A stretch of 64,000 nt of DNA. Origin: Chrysemys picta bellii (Eukaryota; Chordata; Testudines; Emydidae). This document shows positions 11,260-21,422 of the stretch, piece after piece (position 1 is the stretch's first letter; every line of letters begins with the position of its first letter). The position numbers and the translations under genes were made by a program. Under the pieces are notes generated by a model. It was not told where the DNA came from, made no database searches, and saw only the letters and a program-made list of their open reading frames with translations. The stretch spans positions 111,324,421 to 111,388,420 of the forward strand of contig NC_088792.1 of the NCBI RefSeq assembly GCF_011386835.1, read 5' to 3'.

Positions 11260-13074
11260 TTCTTAAATTATTTTTCATTCCTTAAGAACCTGGTAGCTTG
11301 AAACAGAGAACTGGATTTTTTTTTTTTGATCATGTGCATAGTTTCTTATTTTGAGGCTGCTCATGAGTTGGTATTGATTCCATTGTATGTTCTTAAAAAT
11401 ATTATCACATCTCTCTCATGAGAGGTCTTAAATGGCCTTATTATGACTGGGACAGGAGATAGTGTGACAACTTTATGTCTATTTCTGGAATGCCTGGTGT
11501 GCTGTTTCCTATTTGTGTTTCCTGATGTAATAAGAGGGTTGCCTAATGTTGTGTTCCATAGTTGCCTTTCTTTACAAGAAAAATACTATTTTTCAGTGTC
11601 TGGAAATTCAATTGGGGTGTGCTACATTTAGATCTCCAACTCTTCATCTCAAAAATCACAGTCAATGGTTGGACTTCCTCACGATGGGGTAGGGAGACAC
11701 CCAGTACAGCACTCCTCTCTTAATTTCATTTCCTGATAGTAGGAACAGTCTGGGTGATACTACCATTTAGCCTTGTAAAAAGGTTTGGCTTCCATGACCT
11801 GTTTAAAAATACCCCCAGGATATCAAAACATCTCTGTATGCTTTATGTAATATGTATATCCTTAATTTCATGCCCTTATTAAATGGAACTACATGGGTGT
11901 GGTGTGTAAGGATTATTCACATAACCAGGGGCCCAATCTTGCAAAATCTAACAATGGCCATAAATTAAAAATAAATGTATAACAAGTTTTCACAAAATGC
12001 AAGACTAACAGAACACAAATTAAAAAACCCAGTTTAAATGATGATTAAATAAACTATGACAAAAAATGTGAAAGTGACTTGATTTTTCACTATACACCAT
12101 GACAGAAATACAGAATGTAAATAAGAATAGAAATAGGAACAAGTAAACTGAATACTTAACATTCTCTTACTTTTTATAATCTATCAATAGTAAAAGAGGT
12201 AAAGAAGTATATTTATTTACATCATATGAACTGTAAGTTGACCGTGTCCCTTTGAAGTGATAGTTATGTAGTTTAGTCCTCAAAGTTAGAATCTGTTTAA
12301 TTAAAAATACTATATTTTTACTAATTATGATAGAAATGTTTTTATGACTTTTAAAATAATTAAAATCAAAACAATTTTGTGTTTCCTTGTAAACGTTACT
12401 CATTGTAGCATCAGAATCAGAAAGTGAGACAGAATAGAGATGGAAATGAAACTAATTAGTCTCTTTGTTATTAAAGATGCGTGAAATGCAAGAAGTGAAC
12501 AAAAACACTTTTAGAATTCTTTCAGTTTTAATAATCTGAGTCAGATGCTCCATCCCTAAGCATGTCTTGAAATTGAGTAAACATAAACTACTAATGAAAA
12601 TTTGGCTTCAGAATCATAGAAGATGGGGTAGGGAGAAGAACCTATGTGGCATGGTCCTTCTGCCCCTGAGCTGATAGAAGGCCCTAGTAACCACTTTGTG
12701 CAGAAAACAGACGCTCCAGGTGAAAATGCTCCTATGGTATAGATGTCATGCTCACTTGTTAAAACCACATAGTTTCTGGTGGAAAACCCCACACAATCTA
12801 ATGCTGTTTCTTTCAGCATTACATTACAATGCTTGACTTGTACCCCCACAAAGTATAGGAGGATGTGTCATCTGCAGCCATAGACCAGAGCAAAAAGTGT
12901 GGCAAGTCCAGCGATGCTGTCAGAGGGGTGCAAGGGCCATGTCACAGTTTGGAAGGGCAGACAATTCCCAAGATGCTGGGGTACTCCATGCTCCAAGAAG
13001 TTTTTAGCCCATATGTTGTTTTGCTTTCTTGGTGCTGCTTGTGGGCCATTAATCCCTATCACACATATAAGGCT
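11260..13074. other. Unassigned intergenic DNA
   Basis: Mostly AT-rich sequence without recognisable genes or repeats. Open frames at 12167-12403, 12556-12849 and 12865-13086 show no domains and overlap each other on both strands. Confidence 0.5.
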
Positions 13075-13240
13075 TTTCATCAGTAGATCTCAAAGTGCTT
13101 CACAATCATTAAGGTATTTATTGTCACAACACCTCTCTGAGGTCGGGCAGTGCTATTATTCCCATTTTATAGATGGGGAGCTGAGTTACAGAGAGGCTAT
13201 GTGACTTGCCCAAAGTCACACAGGAAGCCCGTGGTGGTGG
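13075..13240 (-). mobile_element. MIR / CORE-SINE-like element, antisense
   Basis: The minus strand reads GTGACTTTGGGCAAGTCACA, then CCATCTATAAAATGGGAATAAT, then GAAGCACTTTGAGATCTACT, the usual order of a MIR-type SINE. It abuts the 3' end of the RNase H LINE (stop near 13252), so it is either a separate SINE or a 3' tail shared with that LINE. Confidence 0.65.
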
Positions 13241-14264
13241 TCTCATGATAATCATATCAGCCCATGAAGTTTGAAAATAAATTCAGCAACTCGTATGGGT
13301 TCCTTTGTAAGGACTTGATCCAAAGTGTCCAAGCTGAAAAGCTTCACACGTGCAGGCAGCTGTAAAAGCCTGCTCCGGACATCTTGCAGAGTGGATATCT
13401 TGGACCCATTGCTAATGATTTCTATTCCTGCAATGTGCCCTGTCCGTAATCTCACAGCAGTGGATGTTATTTACCGAGATGCTTTGATAGCAATCAGAGG
13501 ATCTTTTCTCTTTTGACTTTTTATTTCAGCTATTATTTCCCTTGATAGGGTGACAATCTCCTCAGTTGTTGTCATTCCAACCTGAGTTTCTGATCTTCCA
13601 GTTTTGGCCAGGCCATCAGTTACCTCATTCCCGTATACACCAACGTGTGATAGAATCCTTTGAAAAGTCAAGTTATTGCCTCACTTTCCAATCCTCTAAG
13701 CCTTCTTATGAATTGCATTGTTGATAGTGTTCTGCTTTCTTCTGAGAATCACTGCCTGCAAGTCAACAAACATCACATCTGCCTCTATTTCTGCTCTGTT
13801 TATTTCTTGCAGTGCAATGAGGATAGCTTTCAGTTTCACTTGATATATCCTGAATTAGTGCTTTTTAGGGCTGTTGAATAAACGCAGATAACTCACACAA
13901 TTAATTAAAAAATAATCACCATTAAAAAAATTATGTGTGATTAATCACAGTTTTAATCGCATTGTTAAACAATAGAATACCAATTGAAATTTATTAAATA
14001 TTTTTGGATGTTCTTCTACATTTTCAAATATATTGATTTCAATTACAACATAGTATACAAAGTGTACACTGCTCACTTTATATTATTATTTTAATTACAA
14101 ATATTTGCACTGTAAAAATGATAAACTAAAGAAATAGTATTTTTCAATTCACCTCATACAAGTACTGTAGTACAATTTCTTTATTGTGACACTGCAACTT
14201 ACAAATGTAGATTTTGTTTGGTACATAACTGCCCTCAAAAACAGAACAATGCAAAACTTAAAGA

Positions 14265-14501
14265 CTACAAGTCCACGCAGTCCTTCTTCTTGTTCAGCCA
14301 ATCGCGAAGACAAAAAAGTTTGTTTACATTTACAGGAGATAATGCTGCCCACTTCTTATTTACAATGTCACTGGAAAGTGAGAACAGCTGCTTGCATGGG
14401 ACTTTTTTAGACAGCATTGCAAGGTATTTACTTGCCAGATATGCTAAACATTCAGATGCCCCTTCATGCTTTGGCCACCATTCCAGAGGACATGCTTCCA
14501 T
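14265..14501 (-). pseudogene. hAT transposase C-terminal (dimerisation) fragment, left arm
   Basis: An open minus-strand frame with the hAT dimerisation signature: CPLEWWPKHEG, then LAYLASKYLAML, VPCKQLFSLS, DIVNKKWAALSPVNVNKLF. It is a fragment of about 78 residues with no DDE catalytic region or zinc finger. It forms the short inverted arm of the fold-back element. Confidence 0.85.
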
Positions 14502-14574
14502 GCTGATGACGCTTGTTTAAAAAAAAATTGTTAATTAAATTTTTGACTGAATTCGGAGAATTGTGTGTCTCCAG

Positions 14575-15180
14575 CTCTGTTTTACCCACATTCTGCCATA
14601 TATTTCATGTTATAGTAGTCTCGGATGATGACTCAGTACATGTTCATTTTAAGAACACGTTCACAGCAGATTTGACAAAACACAAAGACAGTACCAATGG
14701 GAAATTTCTAAGGATAGATACAGCACTCAACCCAAGGTTTAAGAATCTGAAGTGCCTTCCAAAATTTCAGAGGAACGAGGTGTGGACTGTGCTTTCAGAA
14801 GTCATAAAAAAAGCAACAGTCTGATGCGGAAACTACAGAATCCGAACCACCAAAAAAGAAAATCAACCTTCTGCTGTGGCACCTGACTCATATGATGAAA
14901 ATGAACATGCGCTGGTCTGCAGTGCTTTGGATTGTTATCGAACAGAACCCATCAGCATGGATGCATGTCCTCTGGAATGATGGTTAAAGCATGAAGGGAC
15001 ATATGAATCTTTTGTGCATCTGGCATGTAAATATCTTGTGATGCCAGCTAAAACAGTGCCATGCAAACTCCTGTTCTCACCTTCAAGTGGCATTGTGATC
15101 AGGAAGCAGGCAGCATTATCTCCTGCAAATGTAAACAAACTTGTTTGTCTGAGCAATTGACTGAACAAGAAATAGGACTG
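14575..15180 (+). pseudogene. hAT transposase fragment, long arm
   Basis: The plus strand carries a longer piece of the same transposase. An upstream segment contains LNPRFKNLKCLPKFQRNEVW (14727-14786). A charged linker with DENEHALVCSALDCY (near 14897-14940) leads into the dimerisation block (LKHEGTYESF; HLACKYLVMPAKTVPCKLLF; ALSPANVNKLVCLS). There are stop codons near 14822, 14977 and 15158. Function is lost. Confidence 0.82.
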
Positions 15181-16159
15181 AGTGGACTTGTAGGCTCTAA
15201 AGTTTTACATTGTTTTATTTTTGAATGCAGTTACATTTTTGTACATAATTCTGCATTTGTAAGTTCAACTTTCAGGATAAAGAGATTGTACTACAGTACT
15301 TATATTAGGTGAATTGAAAAATACTATTTCTTTTATTTTTTACAGTGAAAATATTTGTAATAAAAATAAATAAAAAGTGAGCACAGTACCCTTTGTATTG
15401 TGTGTTGTAATTGAAATCAATATATTTGAAAATGTAGAAATATCCCAAAATATTTAAATAAATGGTATTCTATTATTTAACAATGCAATTAATCATACGA
15501 TTAATCACGATTAATTTTTTTAATCACTTGACAGCCCTAGTGCTTTTCTTGTACTCCCTTCATTCGGCCACTGGATGAAGACACCACAACCACCATTCCT
15601 CAAGGTTTTGTCAGATGAACCTCAGTGTACATATGAATCTGTTTGCCTTGTGACTGATACTGTTGGATGATCTTTTCTACAATTTTCCTTAGTGTAGCCA
15701 AGTCCATGTGTTCCTTCAAACAAGGTTCCAAAAAGGAGAGGCATTTACTAAAGCAAACAGGTTCATGTGGAGGAATTACTATGCATACAAACATCTTCAT
15801 GCACTCTACCTTCCCAACATCATCCAGTGCTTCTGTTTCATCAGCAGCCTTTACACACCTTTCAAAACAAGATAATCTTTTCAGCTTTGATTTGTTTTTC
15901 CAGTTTCTGAACAGATCTGAGCAGTGATGACATTCAAGTAGGGAACAAAGACAATTTCCATACCAAATTAGCTGTTCTTTTCTACAGTTCTCAAGAGGTC
16001 AAACATCAGACTCTCATTCACAAATTGATATTGGGGTGGATCCTATAGCTCCAATTATTGTGTGAACTGCAAATGACTGCACAATGTTGATCTTAGCAAC
16101 ATTACTGGGAGCAGTATGTGACCAGACAGGTAAGGCATATTCAAATATTAAGTTAAATT

Positions 16160-16337
16160 AATGGAGATATCCCATCTCCTAGAATGGGAAGGGACCCTGA
16201 AAGGTCATCGAGTCCAGCCCCCTGCCTTCACTAGCAGGACCAAGTACTGATTTTGCTCCAGATCCCTAAGTGGCCCCCTCAAGGATTGAGCTCACAACCC
16301 TGGATTTAGCAAGCCAATGCTCAAACCACTGACCTAT
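16160..16337 (-). mobile_element. tRNA-headed SINE with CR1-like tail, antisense
   Basis: On the minus strand the right end reads GGGATAGGTCAGTGGTTTGA and then GGGTTGTGAGCTCAATCC, resembling the A and B boxes of a tRNA-type pol III promoter. The left end is the CR1-like tail (AGTCCAGCCCCCTGCC... GGGTCCCTTCCC on the minus strand). The architecture matches the tortoise pol III SINE (Cry I type). It lies in the thumb region of the RNase H LINE. A second copy is at 50823-51006. Confidence 0.8.
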
Positions 16338-18345
16338 CCCTCAGTTGGACAAACTATTGAGCTGTAGGGTTTTTTCAGTGTCCTAACACATGAATCTCAA
16401 TTGGTAGCAGCAATACATTGTAGAAGATTCAATCTCTTCTTTGCTTTGGCTGCTATCTTTCTGGTGTACTGGGTTCCTCTCAATGGGAATGCCTTCTCTA
16501 TCAAATGTCAATTTGGGACTCTAGTTGGACCTTCTACAATTTGTGGTAAGGTAGGTGGATTTTATTTTTGCTGGATTCAGCTAGAATTTATGTTTCTTTC
16601 CCCCACTTAGCTACAATTTCCAAGTCCTCATTCCATTCATTCTCCAGTCCATCTATTTCATAACCCATGATATGAAGCACAGATTAGTCTGCATACATGT
16701 ACACAGATGATCTCAAGTGGTCTGACAGTCCAGAGGATTACAGCAGGGAACGAAGAGGACTGAAAACTGAACCCGGAGAACTCCCACCCTAAGAAGTCTT
16801 GTCTTTGAAAAAGAACCATTTAATCTTACTGTTATTTTCCTAAACTGTAAGAAGTCTCTTATCCAAAGGTACATTTGACCAGAGATTCCCACCTTACTGA
16901 GTTTTACTAAGAGCTTATCATGCCAAACTATCAAATGTTGCACTGAGATCCAAAAAGACTCCTGTTGATGACTTTTGTTGGAATCTTTCAATAATAGGCT
17001 GACAGAAGTCACCCATGGGTCTGTAATTGAATGCAAGTGCTTATATGCCATTTGGGTAGGTTCTATTTTCCCTTCTTGTAAAAGAAACTGTGAAAGCCTT
17101 GATTGTACAATTCCTTCCATTATCTTGAAAAGGTGGTGTTTAAAGTTAGAGGCTGATAGCTGCCCCGAGAAGAGGGTCTTGCCAGTCTTAAGAAGAACAT
17201 AAACTGCTAATTTCCACTGATTAGGTACCTTCCCTTTTATCCACAGTTCATTATGTCCAACAACCTGGCTTTAGCTTTCTTCCCAAAGTGCTTTATCATA
17301 TGACCATAGATGAGGTCCAGCCCAGGGGACCAGCTGCATTCAAGCTTTTCTACTACATTTTCTAACACATGTGAGAAAGATCTTTCTAAAGCTAAGACAC
17401 TCAGTAAGATCTGTGTGTATGTTTTTAAATTATCTTTGTCTTTCCTCTTAAATACTCCATCTTGTGTGTTTTGCAACAGACCTATCCTAATCATTATACA
17501 TGAGCCTACTAGTCTTGGCATAATATTCCACCAAAATAGTCACAGACTCTTTATCATCTAATGCCTCTGCACCTTTCAGGATATTGATGTATTTTAAATT
17601 GCAAGCCTTGGGCAGTCCGTTCTCAAATCACTTAATTATCATCCATAAATCTTTTTCATCTGAGGATCCAGCCTTTCACAAGTCTCTTCCCAATACCTTA
17701 CCTCTTTTGAGACTTTGTTCTGTTTTTGTCTGGCTTCCTTCATCTCTAAAGTTCTGTTCAACATCCAGTTGAACTCAATACCCTTCTTTAAGATTTTTTT
17801 ATGCCAGTATCATTTCACTGGGAAACCCATTTCTTCCTCCTGCTTTTTGAGATGATCTTTTTTGCGGATGTGCAGCAGATTCCAAAATTTCTTCCTCAAG
17901 GTTACATTTCATAGGTGTTTGAGAAATATTATTCTCAAGTGTGTCTGTGAAATAGGATGAGTCAACCTTATGAAAGTTCCACCACTTAACTGAGAGTTCA
18001 CTGTCTCACTATTCCAACAAGTGAGTACCAATCGATCATTTCCAATATCTGAAAAACATTCCATGCACAGCTCATGGACATGCTGCTTCTCAACAGAGTT
18101 ACATCTAATGTTAATTGCGTGCCATGTGATCTTGACATATAAGTCATACTGCCATTATTCAAGACAACTAAATCACTGTGAGCAATAAAGTCTTCTAGCA
18201 AAGTTCCAGTCAAATCAATTGTTTTGTTCTCCAAAACTTCACTTTTGGTATTGAAATCTCCACAGATAATTGTTTGGCTACAGTTTCCAATGCTATCACG
18301 AGATTTTCTTTATCAGCTAGACTGTCATCAGGATGATAGCAAGTA

Positions 18346-18592
18346 TCAGGGGGTAGCCGTGTTAGTCTGTATCCACAAAAACAACGAGGAGTCTGGTGGC
18401 ATCTTAAAGACTAACAGATTTATTTGGGCATAAGCTTTTGTGGGTAAAAAATCCACTTCTTCAGATGCAGGAAGTGGGTTTTTTCTCCATGAAAGCTTAT
18501 GCCCAAATAAAACTTTGTCTTTAAGATGCCACCAGACTCCTCGTTGTTTTTGTGGATACACACTAACACGGCTACCCCCTGATACTTGCTAT
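18346..18592. mobile_element. Hammerhead-like retroelement, copy A (inside the palindrome)
   Basis: It contains the motif set shared with 28732-28913 and 46318-46499: GGTAGCCGTGTTAGTCTG, CTTAAAGACTAACAGATTTA, GCATAAGCTTTTGTGGG and their inverse. The inverted half is CTTATGCCCAAATAAA...GGATACACACTAACACGGC. Its own target duplication cannot be seen because both flanks are inverted copies of each other. Confidence 0.7.
18427..18464 (-). ncRNA. Hammerhead-ribozyme-like core, copy A (degenerate)
   Basis: The minus strand reads CTGAAGA, then a stem AGTGGA/CCCAC with a T-rich loop, then AAAA in place of GAAA, then the mini-hairpin GC-TTAT-GC followed by CC in place of UC. The order is that of a type I hammerhead with a very short stem III. 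The G12 and U16.1 equivalents are mutated and stem I is not obvious, so this copy should be inactive. Confidence 0.4.
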
Positions 18593-18740
18593 CATCCTGA
18601 TGACAGTCTAGCTGATAAAGAAAATCTCGTGATAGCATTGGAAACTGTAGCCAAACAATTATCTGTGGAGATTTCAATACCAAAAGTGAAGTTTTGGAGA
18701 ACAAAACAATTGATTTGACTGGAATTTTGCCAGAAGACTT

Positions 18741-19729
18741 GATTCCTATGCTACTGCCCTAACCAATAGCCCATACTTCTCCCCTTGAATGAAGAGCACA
18801 GAGTGTTTTTGCCCTCATTCTGCAATCCGTGTGGGTCATCCAATACAAATCTGGGGTCTTTCTATACTCTGACCATCATGGAAATTTTCTCTTCTGTGGA
18901 TATTTTCTGGAGAAGGAAAATATAGGCCTAAGGTATTAGGGAAAAAGGCAAAGAAATATATGAGTGAGCTCTTTCATTTTTTCTGTTTGGGGAAAAAAAT
19001 AGCATTGATTCATCTGTTTGGGGGAAGAAACCCCAAACACACACAAAAAAACCAAATAATTACATGGGCTTTATAGAAACAAGAAAAAAAGCCGGCCAAA
19101 CTTTGATCCTTTGTATTACTTTCTGTTTGGATCAAATCCCTAACTTTATTTTAAATTCCCTTTGAATTTAACAAATATTACACTAAAGATGTTACCAGGA
19201 AGCACAGGCTCTTTGAGGTAACAGAATGCAGTTATATGCAAATGTGGGTGTTTAGAATGTGTTTCCCAACAGATGGCTCCTGTGTGGCACTGGCACCTGC
19301 ACCAACCACTACACCAAACAGAGCCATGGGTGGTACTGTGCAGGGGGCCCGGATTGCCTTGCTCCCAAATTTATAGATAGGTGGTTCCAGGATCGGGATG
19401 ACAAGGAGAATGTAAGGGTCTGCCTGGAGATTTGCGTATGGTGAAATGCTTTCTGTCTCTTTATCCTGAAGGGTGTGGGGCTCCCCAGGTAGGAGTCTCT
19501 CTCTTCCCCCTCCCCACAAATTTTCCCATCCCTGGAGATTGAGAATTGTTGGACATGATCTCTGGGTGGTGGACTCTCTTTATCTCTCCCAATCTAGGAG
19601 TATTTTTTGAAGGGGGCGTGGAATGTCTTTCTCTCCTCTGGCAGATGCGAGGCTGAGGGGTGTTGGTCCCCAAGCCAGGATCTTCTCTCCCTACCTCCTC
19701 TCCGGAAGATTTTTAGCAGGCTGTCTCCC
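18741..19729. other. Unassigned DNA upstream of the FHOD3 CpG island
   Basis: A mix of AT-rich sequence and, from 19250, moderately GC-rich sequence. No exon, RNA gene or known repeat was recognised. Confidence 0.5.
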
Positions 19730-20570
19730 CCTCCCCCTGACCCCAGTTCCCGCGCAGGCGGGAGTTCCTGGCTGACTGGGTGTCCCCGTCCCCAGCTCCA
19801 GTGTCCCGGGCTGGGGAATGTAGCGGCCGGTGACGCTCCTCCCTGTGCCCGCTGGGGGGCGCCTGCTGCCTTGCGGCTCCGGCTGCGCTTGGCTGAGGAC
19901 TAATCCAGCGCGTGTTTCCCACAGGCAGTAGCCCCGGCTGGGTGCAGCGGGCTCAGGCTGACTGAGCATGGGGGAGCAGCTGCCGCCGCTGCTCTCCGGC
20001 TGCCCTTGCACCGCGCCCGCCGGCCGCTTCGCCCCGGGGCTCTGCCCTTTCTCAGCCTGAAGGGCGCCCGCACCTTGTGGACCCGGGCGGGGAGGGGGCT
20101 CTGAAGCAGTCGGGCTCCGCTGCGTGCATCTTGCGGCGGCGGCTCCTGCGGCCGGTGCTTCTCCTGCTCCCCCCACCCTCGCTTTGCAGCTCAGCCCGGC
20201 CCCGGGGAGCAGAGCCCGATCTCTGCCAACCTGCCGCTGCGGGCGGGTCGCAGCCCTGCTGCTGGGCTCCAACTTTTATTTCTTGTTCGGGGGGGAAGGG
20301 GCGCCTCCTGCCCAGCCACCCACACCCCGTGCTTTGCCGCTGCCGCCGTGTTTTGCATGGATGCACCATGGCCACGCTGGTTTGCAGGGTGCAGTTCTTA
20401 GATGACACCGACCCCTTCAATAGCACCAACTTCCCCGAGCCCACCCGGCCCCCTCTCTACACCTTCAGGGAGGACATCGCGCTCGTCACCCAGCTGGCCG
20501 GGGTGCACCGCCTGCTCAGAGCCCCGCATAAGGTACAGGGGTGGGTGTGGGGGCGGTGTTAGAAACCATC
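19730..20570 (+). promoter_or_regulatory. FHOD3: CpG island, promoter and 5' UTR of FHOD3
   Basis: This is the only long stretch of dense CpG dinucleotides and high GC content that is not a repeat (compare the transposon at 42.1-43.4 kb). It surrounds a conserved first coding exon and no TATA box is evident, as is usual for CpG-island promoters. The exact start site cannot be fixed from sequence alone. Both strands are open over long distances here purely because of base composition. Confidence 0.8.
20368..20532 (+). CDS. FHOD3: FHOD3 coding exon 1 (formin, N-terminal 55 residues)
   Basis: FHOD3 is a diaphanous-related formin that nucleates and organises actin filaments and is needed for heart-muscle sarcomeres. 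The 55 codons encode MATLVCRVQFLDDTDPFNST, NFPEPTRPPLYTFREDIALV and TQLAGVHRLLRAPHK. This is the start of the N-terminal GTPase-binding-like region and closely follows the known FHOD3 N-terminus. The paralogue FHOD1 begins quite differently. The start codon has a strong Kozak context (CACCATGG). The exon ends on a codon boundary at AAG followed by the donor GTACAG (20533), phase 0. The rest of the gene lies beyond the window, so intron 1 exceeds 43 kb. The frame stays open upstream to an ATG at 20077, but the 20368 start fits the family. Only this exon of the protein is present here. Confidence 0.93.
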
Positions 20571-20745
20571 CCTACCCTGTTGGGGGGGGGGGTACAGAGA
20601 AACCTACCCCAGTGTTGGGGGGGGGGAGGGGAGACTTAGAAACTATCCCTACACTGCCAGGGGGGGGGAGGGGGGATTTAGCTACTCAGTGTTGGAGAGG
20701 GAAAGGGGCACTTTGAAAGTATCCCTCCATTGTTGCAGGGGTGAG
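20556..20745 (+). repeat. G-run tandem repeat just inside FHOD3 intron 1
   Basis: Four degenerate units of about 45-60 bp, each pairing a phrase like AAACTATCCCTACACTG with a G tract (runs of 8 to 11 G at about 20581-20591, 20616-20624 and 20661-20669). It starts about 25 bp after the splice donor. The runs could form G-quadruplexes. Confidence 0.75.
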
Positions 20746-20767
20746 AGTTAACTCACTCCCTTGGTGG

Positions 20768-20891
20768 TAGGGTGACCAGATGTCCCGATTTTATAGGGAC
20801 AGTCCCGAATTTTGGGTCTTTTTCTTATATAGGCTCCTATTACCCCCCACCCCCTGTCCCGATTTTTCACACTTGCTGTCTGGTCACCCTA
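20768..20891 (+). mobile_element. 124-bp hAT-like MITE (copy 2)
   Basis: This is the inverted counterpart of 11128-11251, with ends TAGGGTGACCAGA and TCTGGTCACCCTA and the same interior. The flanking octamers (CTTGGTGG and CGGTGGGG) no longer match well. It lies in FHOD3 intron 1, 235 bp from the donor. Confidence 0.85.
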
Positions 20892-21188
20892 CGGTGGGGA
20901 AGTAGGGAACTGGGACTAGAGGGGATCAGTAGCACGAATATTCAGACCAGCTGTAGATGTGATCAGAGGCATGGTCAGTGCTGTTGCTGTCACAGTTACT
21001 AGTGGTGGAACATGTGCTGATTTCAGTGATGTTACACATTAGGCAGAAGTAGGGGGGCTATTTTGTGTTTTTGTATGGCTGAAGAGGGAGATCTAGATAT
21101 TTTTTCCTTCCAGCAGGAAGAGGGGGTCTGTAGAGGAAGGGATTGCTGTTCAAGACTAACTCCAGCTCTTTGATTCCTAGTGCTAGAG

Positions 21189-21407
21189 CAGTGGTTTTCA
21201 ATCTGTGGTCCATAGACCCCTGGGAATCCGCAGACTATATCTCAGGAGTCCACGAAAAGTTGTTGTTACCCTAGAACAATGGTTTTCGACCTGTGGTCAG
21301 CGGACCACTGGGGGTCCTCAGATTATGTCTTAAATTTCCAAACGGGTCCACACCTCCATTTGAAATTTTTTAGGGGCCCACAAACGAAAAAAGATTGAAA
21401 ACCACTG
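21189..21407. mobile_element. hAT-like MITE with internal duplication
   Basis: The ends CAGTGGTTTTCAATCTGTGG and ATTGAAAACCACTG are flanked by TGCTAGAG (21181-21188) and TACTAGAG (21408-21415), a 7 of 8 match. The left end is repeated in diverged form from about 21285 (CAATGGTTTTCGACCTGTGG), so the element is a partial tandem dimer. Confidence 0.82.
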
Positions 21408-21422
21408 TACTAGAGGGAACTC

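Larger units (their letters stand above)
13866..15539 (+). mobile_element. Fold-back hAT element, copy 1 (1674 bp)
   Basis: The ends TAGGGCTG and CAGCCCTA are flanked by the perfect 8-bp duplication GTGCTTTT (13858-13865 and 15540-15547). The outer ends are AT-rich and repeat ATTAATCACA-type motifs. The left half (to about 14515) is an inverted version of the right half (from about 14935): both encode the same hAT C-terminal dimerisation segment, pointing outward-to-inward on opposite strands. The middle holds extra transposase-derived sequence on the + strand. No intact transposase; mobilisation would have needed an autonomous relative. It landed inside the RNase H domain of the antisense LINE. 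The copy at 32053-33610 has the same plan in mirror image. Confidence 0.9.
13252..18345 (-). pseudogene. Decayed I-group LINE ORF2 (endonuclease, RT, RNase H), antisense
   Basis: Read on the minus strand, conserved blocks appear in the right order. Endonuclease: CGDFNTKSE near 18255-18280, then DLVVLNNGSMTYMSRSHGTQ and LDVTL near 18100-18180. RT: SPGLDLIYGHMIKHFGKKAK near 17270-17340; WHDKLLVKLSKVGISGQMYL near 16860-16920; RLNGSFSK. A YAD followed by a stop sits near 16690 in place of YADD. RT end: LPVWSHTAPSNVAK near 16085-16135. RNase H: YTEVHLTKP (YTDGS box) near 15605-15630; KAILIALQEI and MFVDLQAV (catalytic E and D boxes) near 13755-13840; LSHVGVYGNEVTDGLAK near 13590-13650. The C-terminal tail begins LRTGHIAG near 13430-13455. 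A C-terminal RNase H is known in the I, R1, LOA and Tad groups but not in CR1, L1 or RTE. Stops and frameshifts are frequent. It is split by a hAT element (13866-15539) and a SINE (about 16160-16337). Confidence 0.8.
18189..18740. repeat. 552-bp near-perfect palindrome
   Basis: The sequence from 18189 rightwards is repeated inverted from 18740 leftwards, centred near 18465. The outer 155 bp of each arm is LINE endonuclease sequence (two mismatches seen, near 18198/18731 and 18203/18726). The inner part is a small hammerhead-like retroelement whose inner ends differ more. The same peptide, beginning MFSKTSLLVLKSPQ, can be read on both strands. LINE homology continues to the left of the palindrome but not to its right. 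Confidence 0.92.

Noticed and set aside
19691..20272. 193-codon open frame on the minus strand opposite the FHOD3 5' region
   Set aside because: It lies in a CpG island where all frames tend to stay open; no domain, low-complexity translation, overlaps the better-supported promoter and 5' UTR.
20772..21002. Similar peptides (MTRCPDFIGTVP...) at 11008-11247 (-) and 20772-21002 (+), a possible conserved small protein
   Set aside because: Both are translations of the same 124-bp MITE; the similarity is at DNA level.
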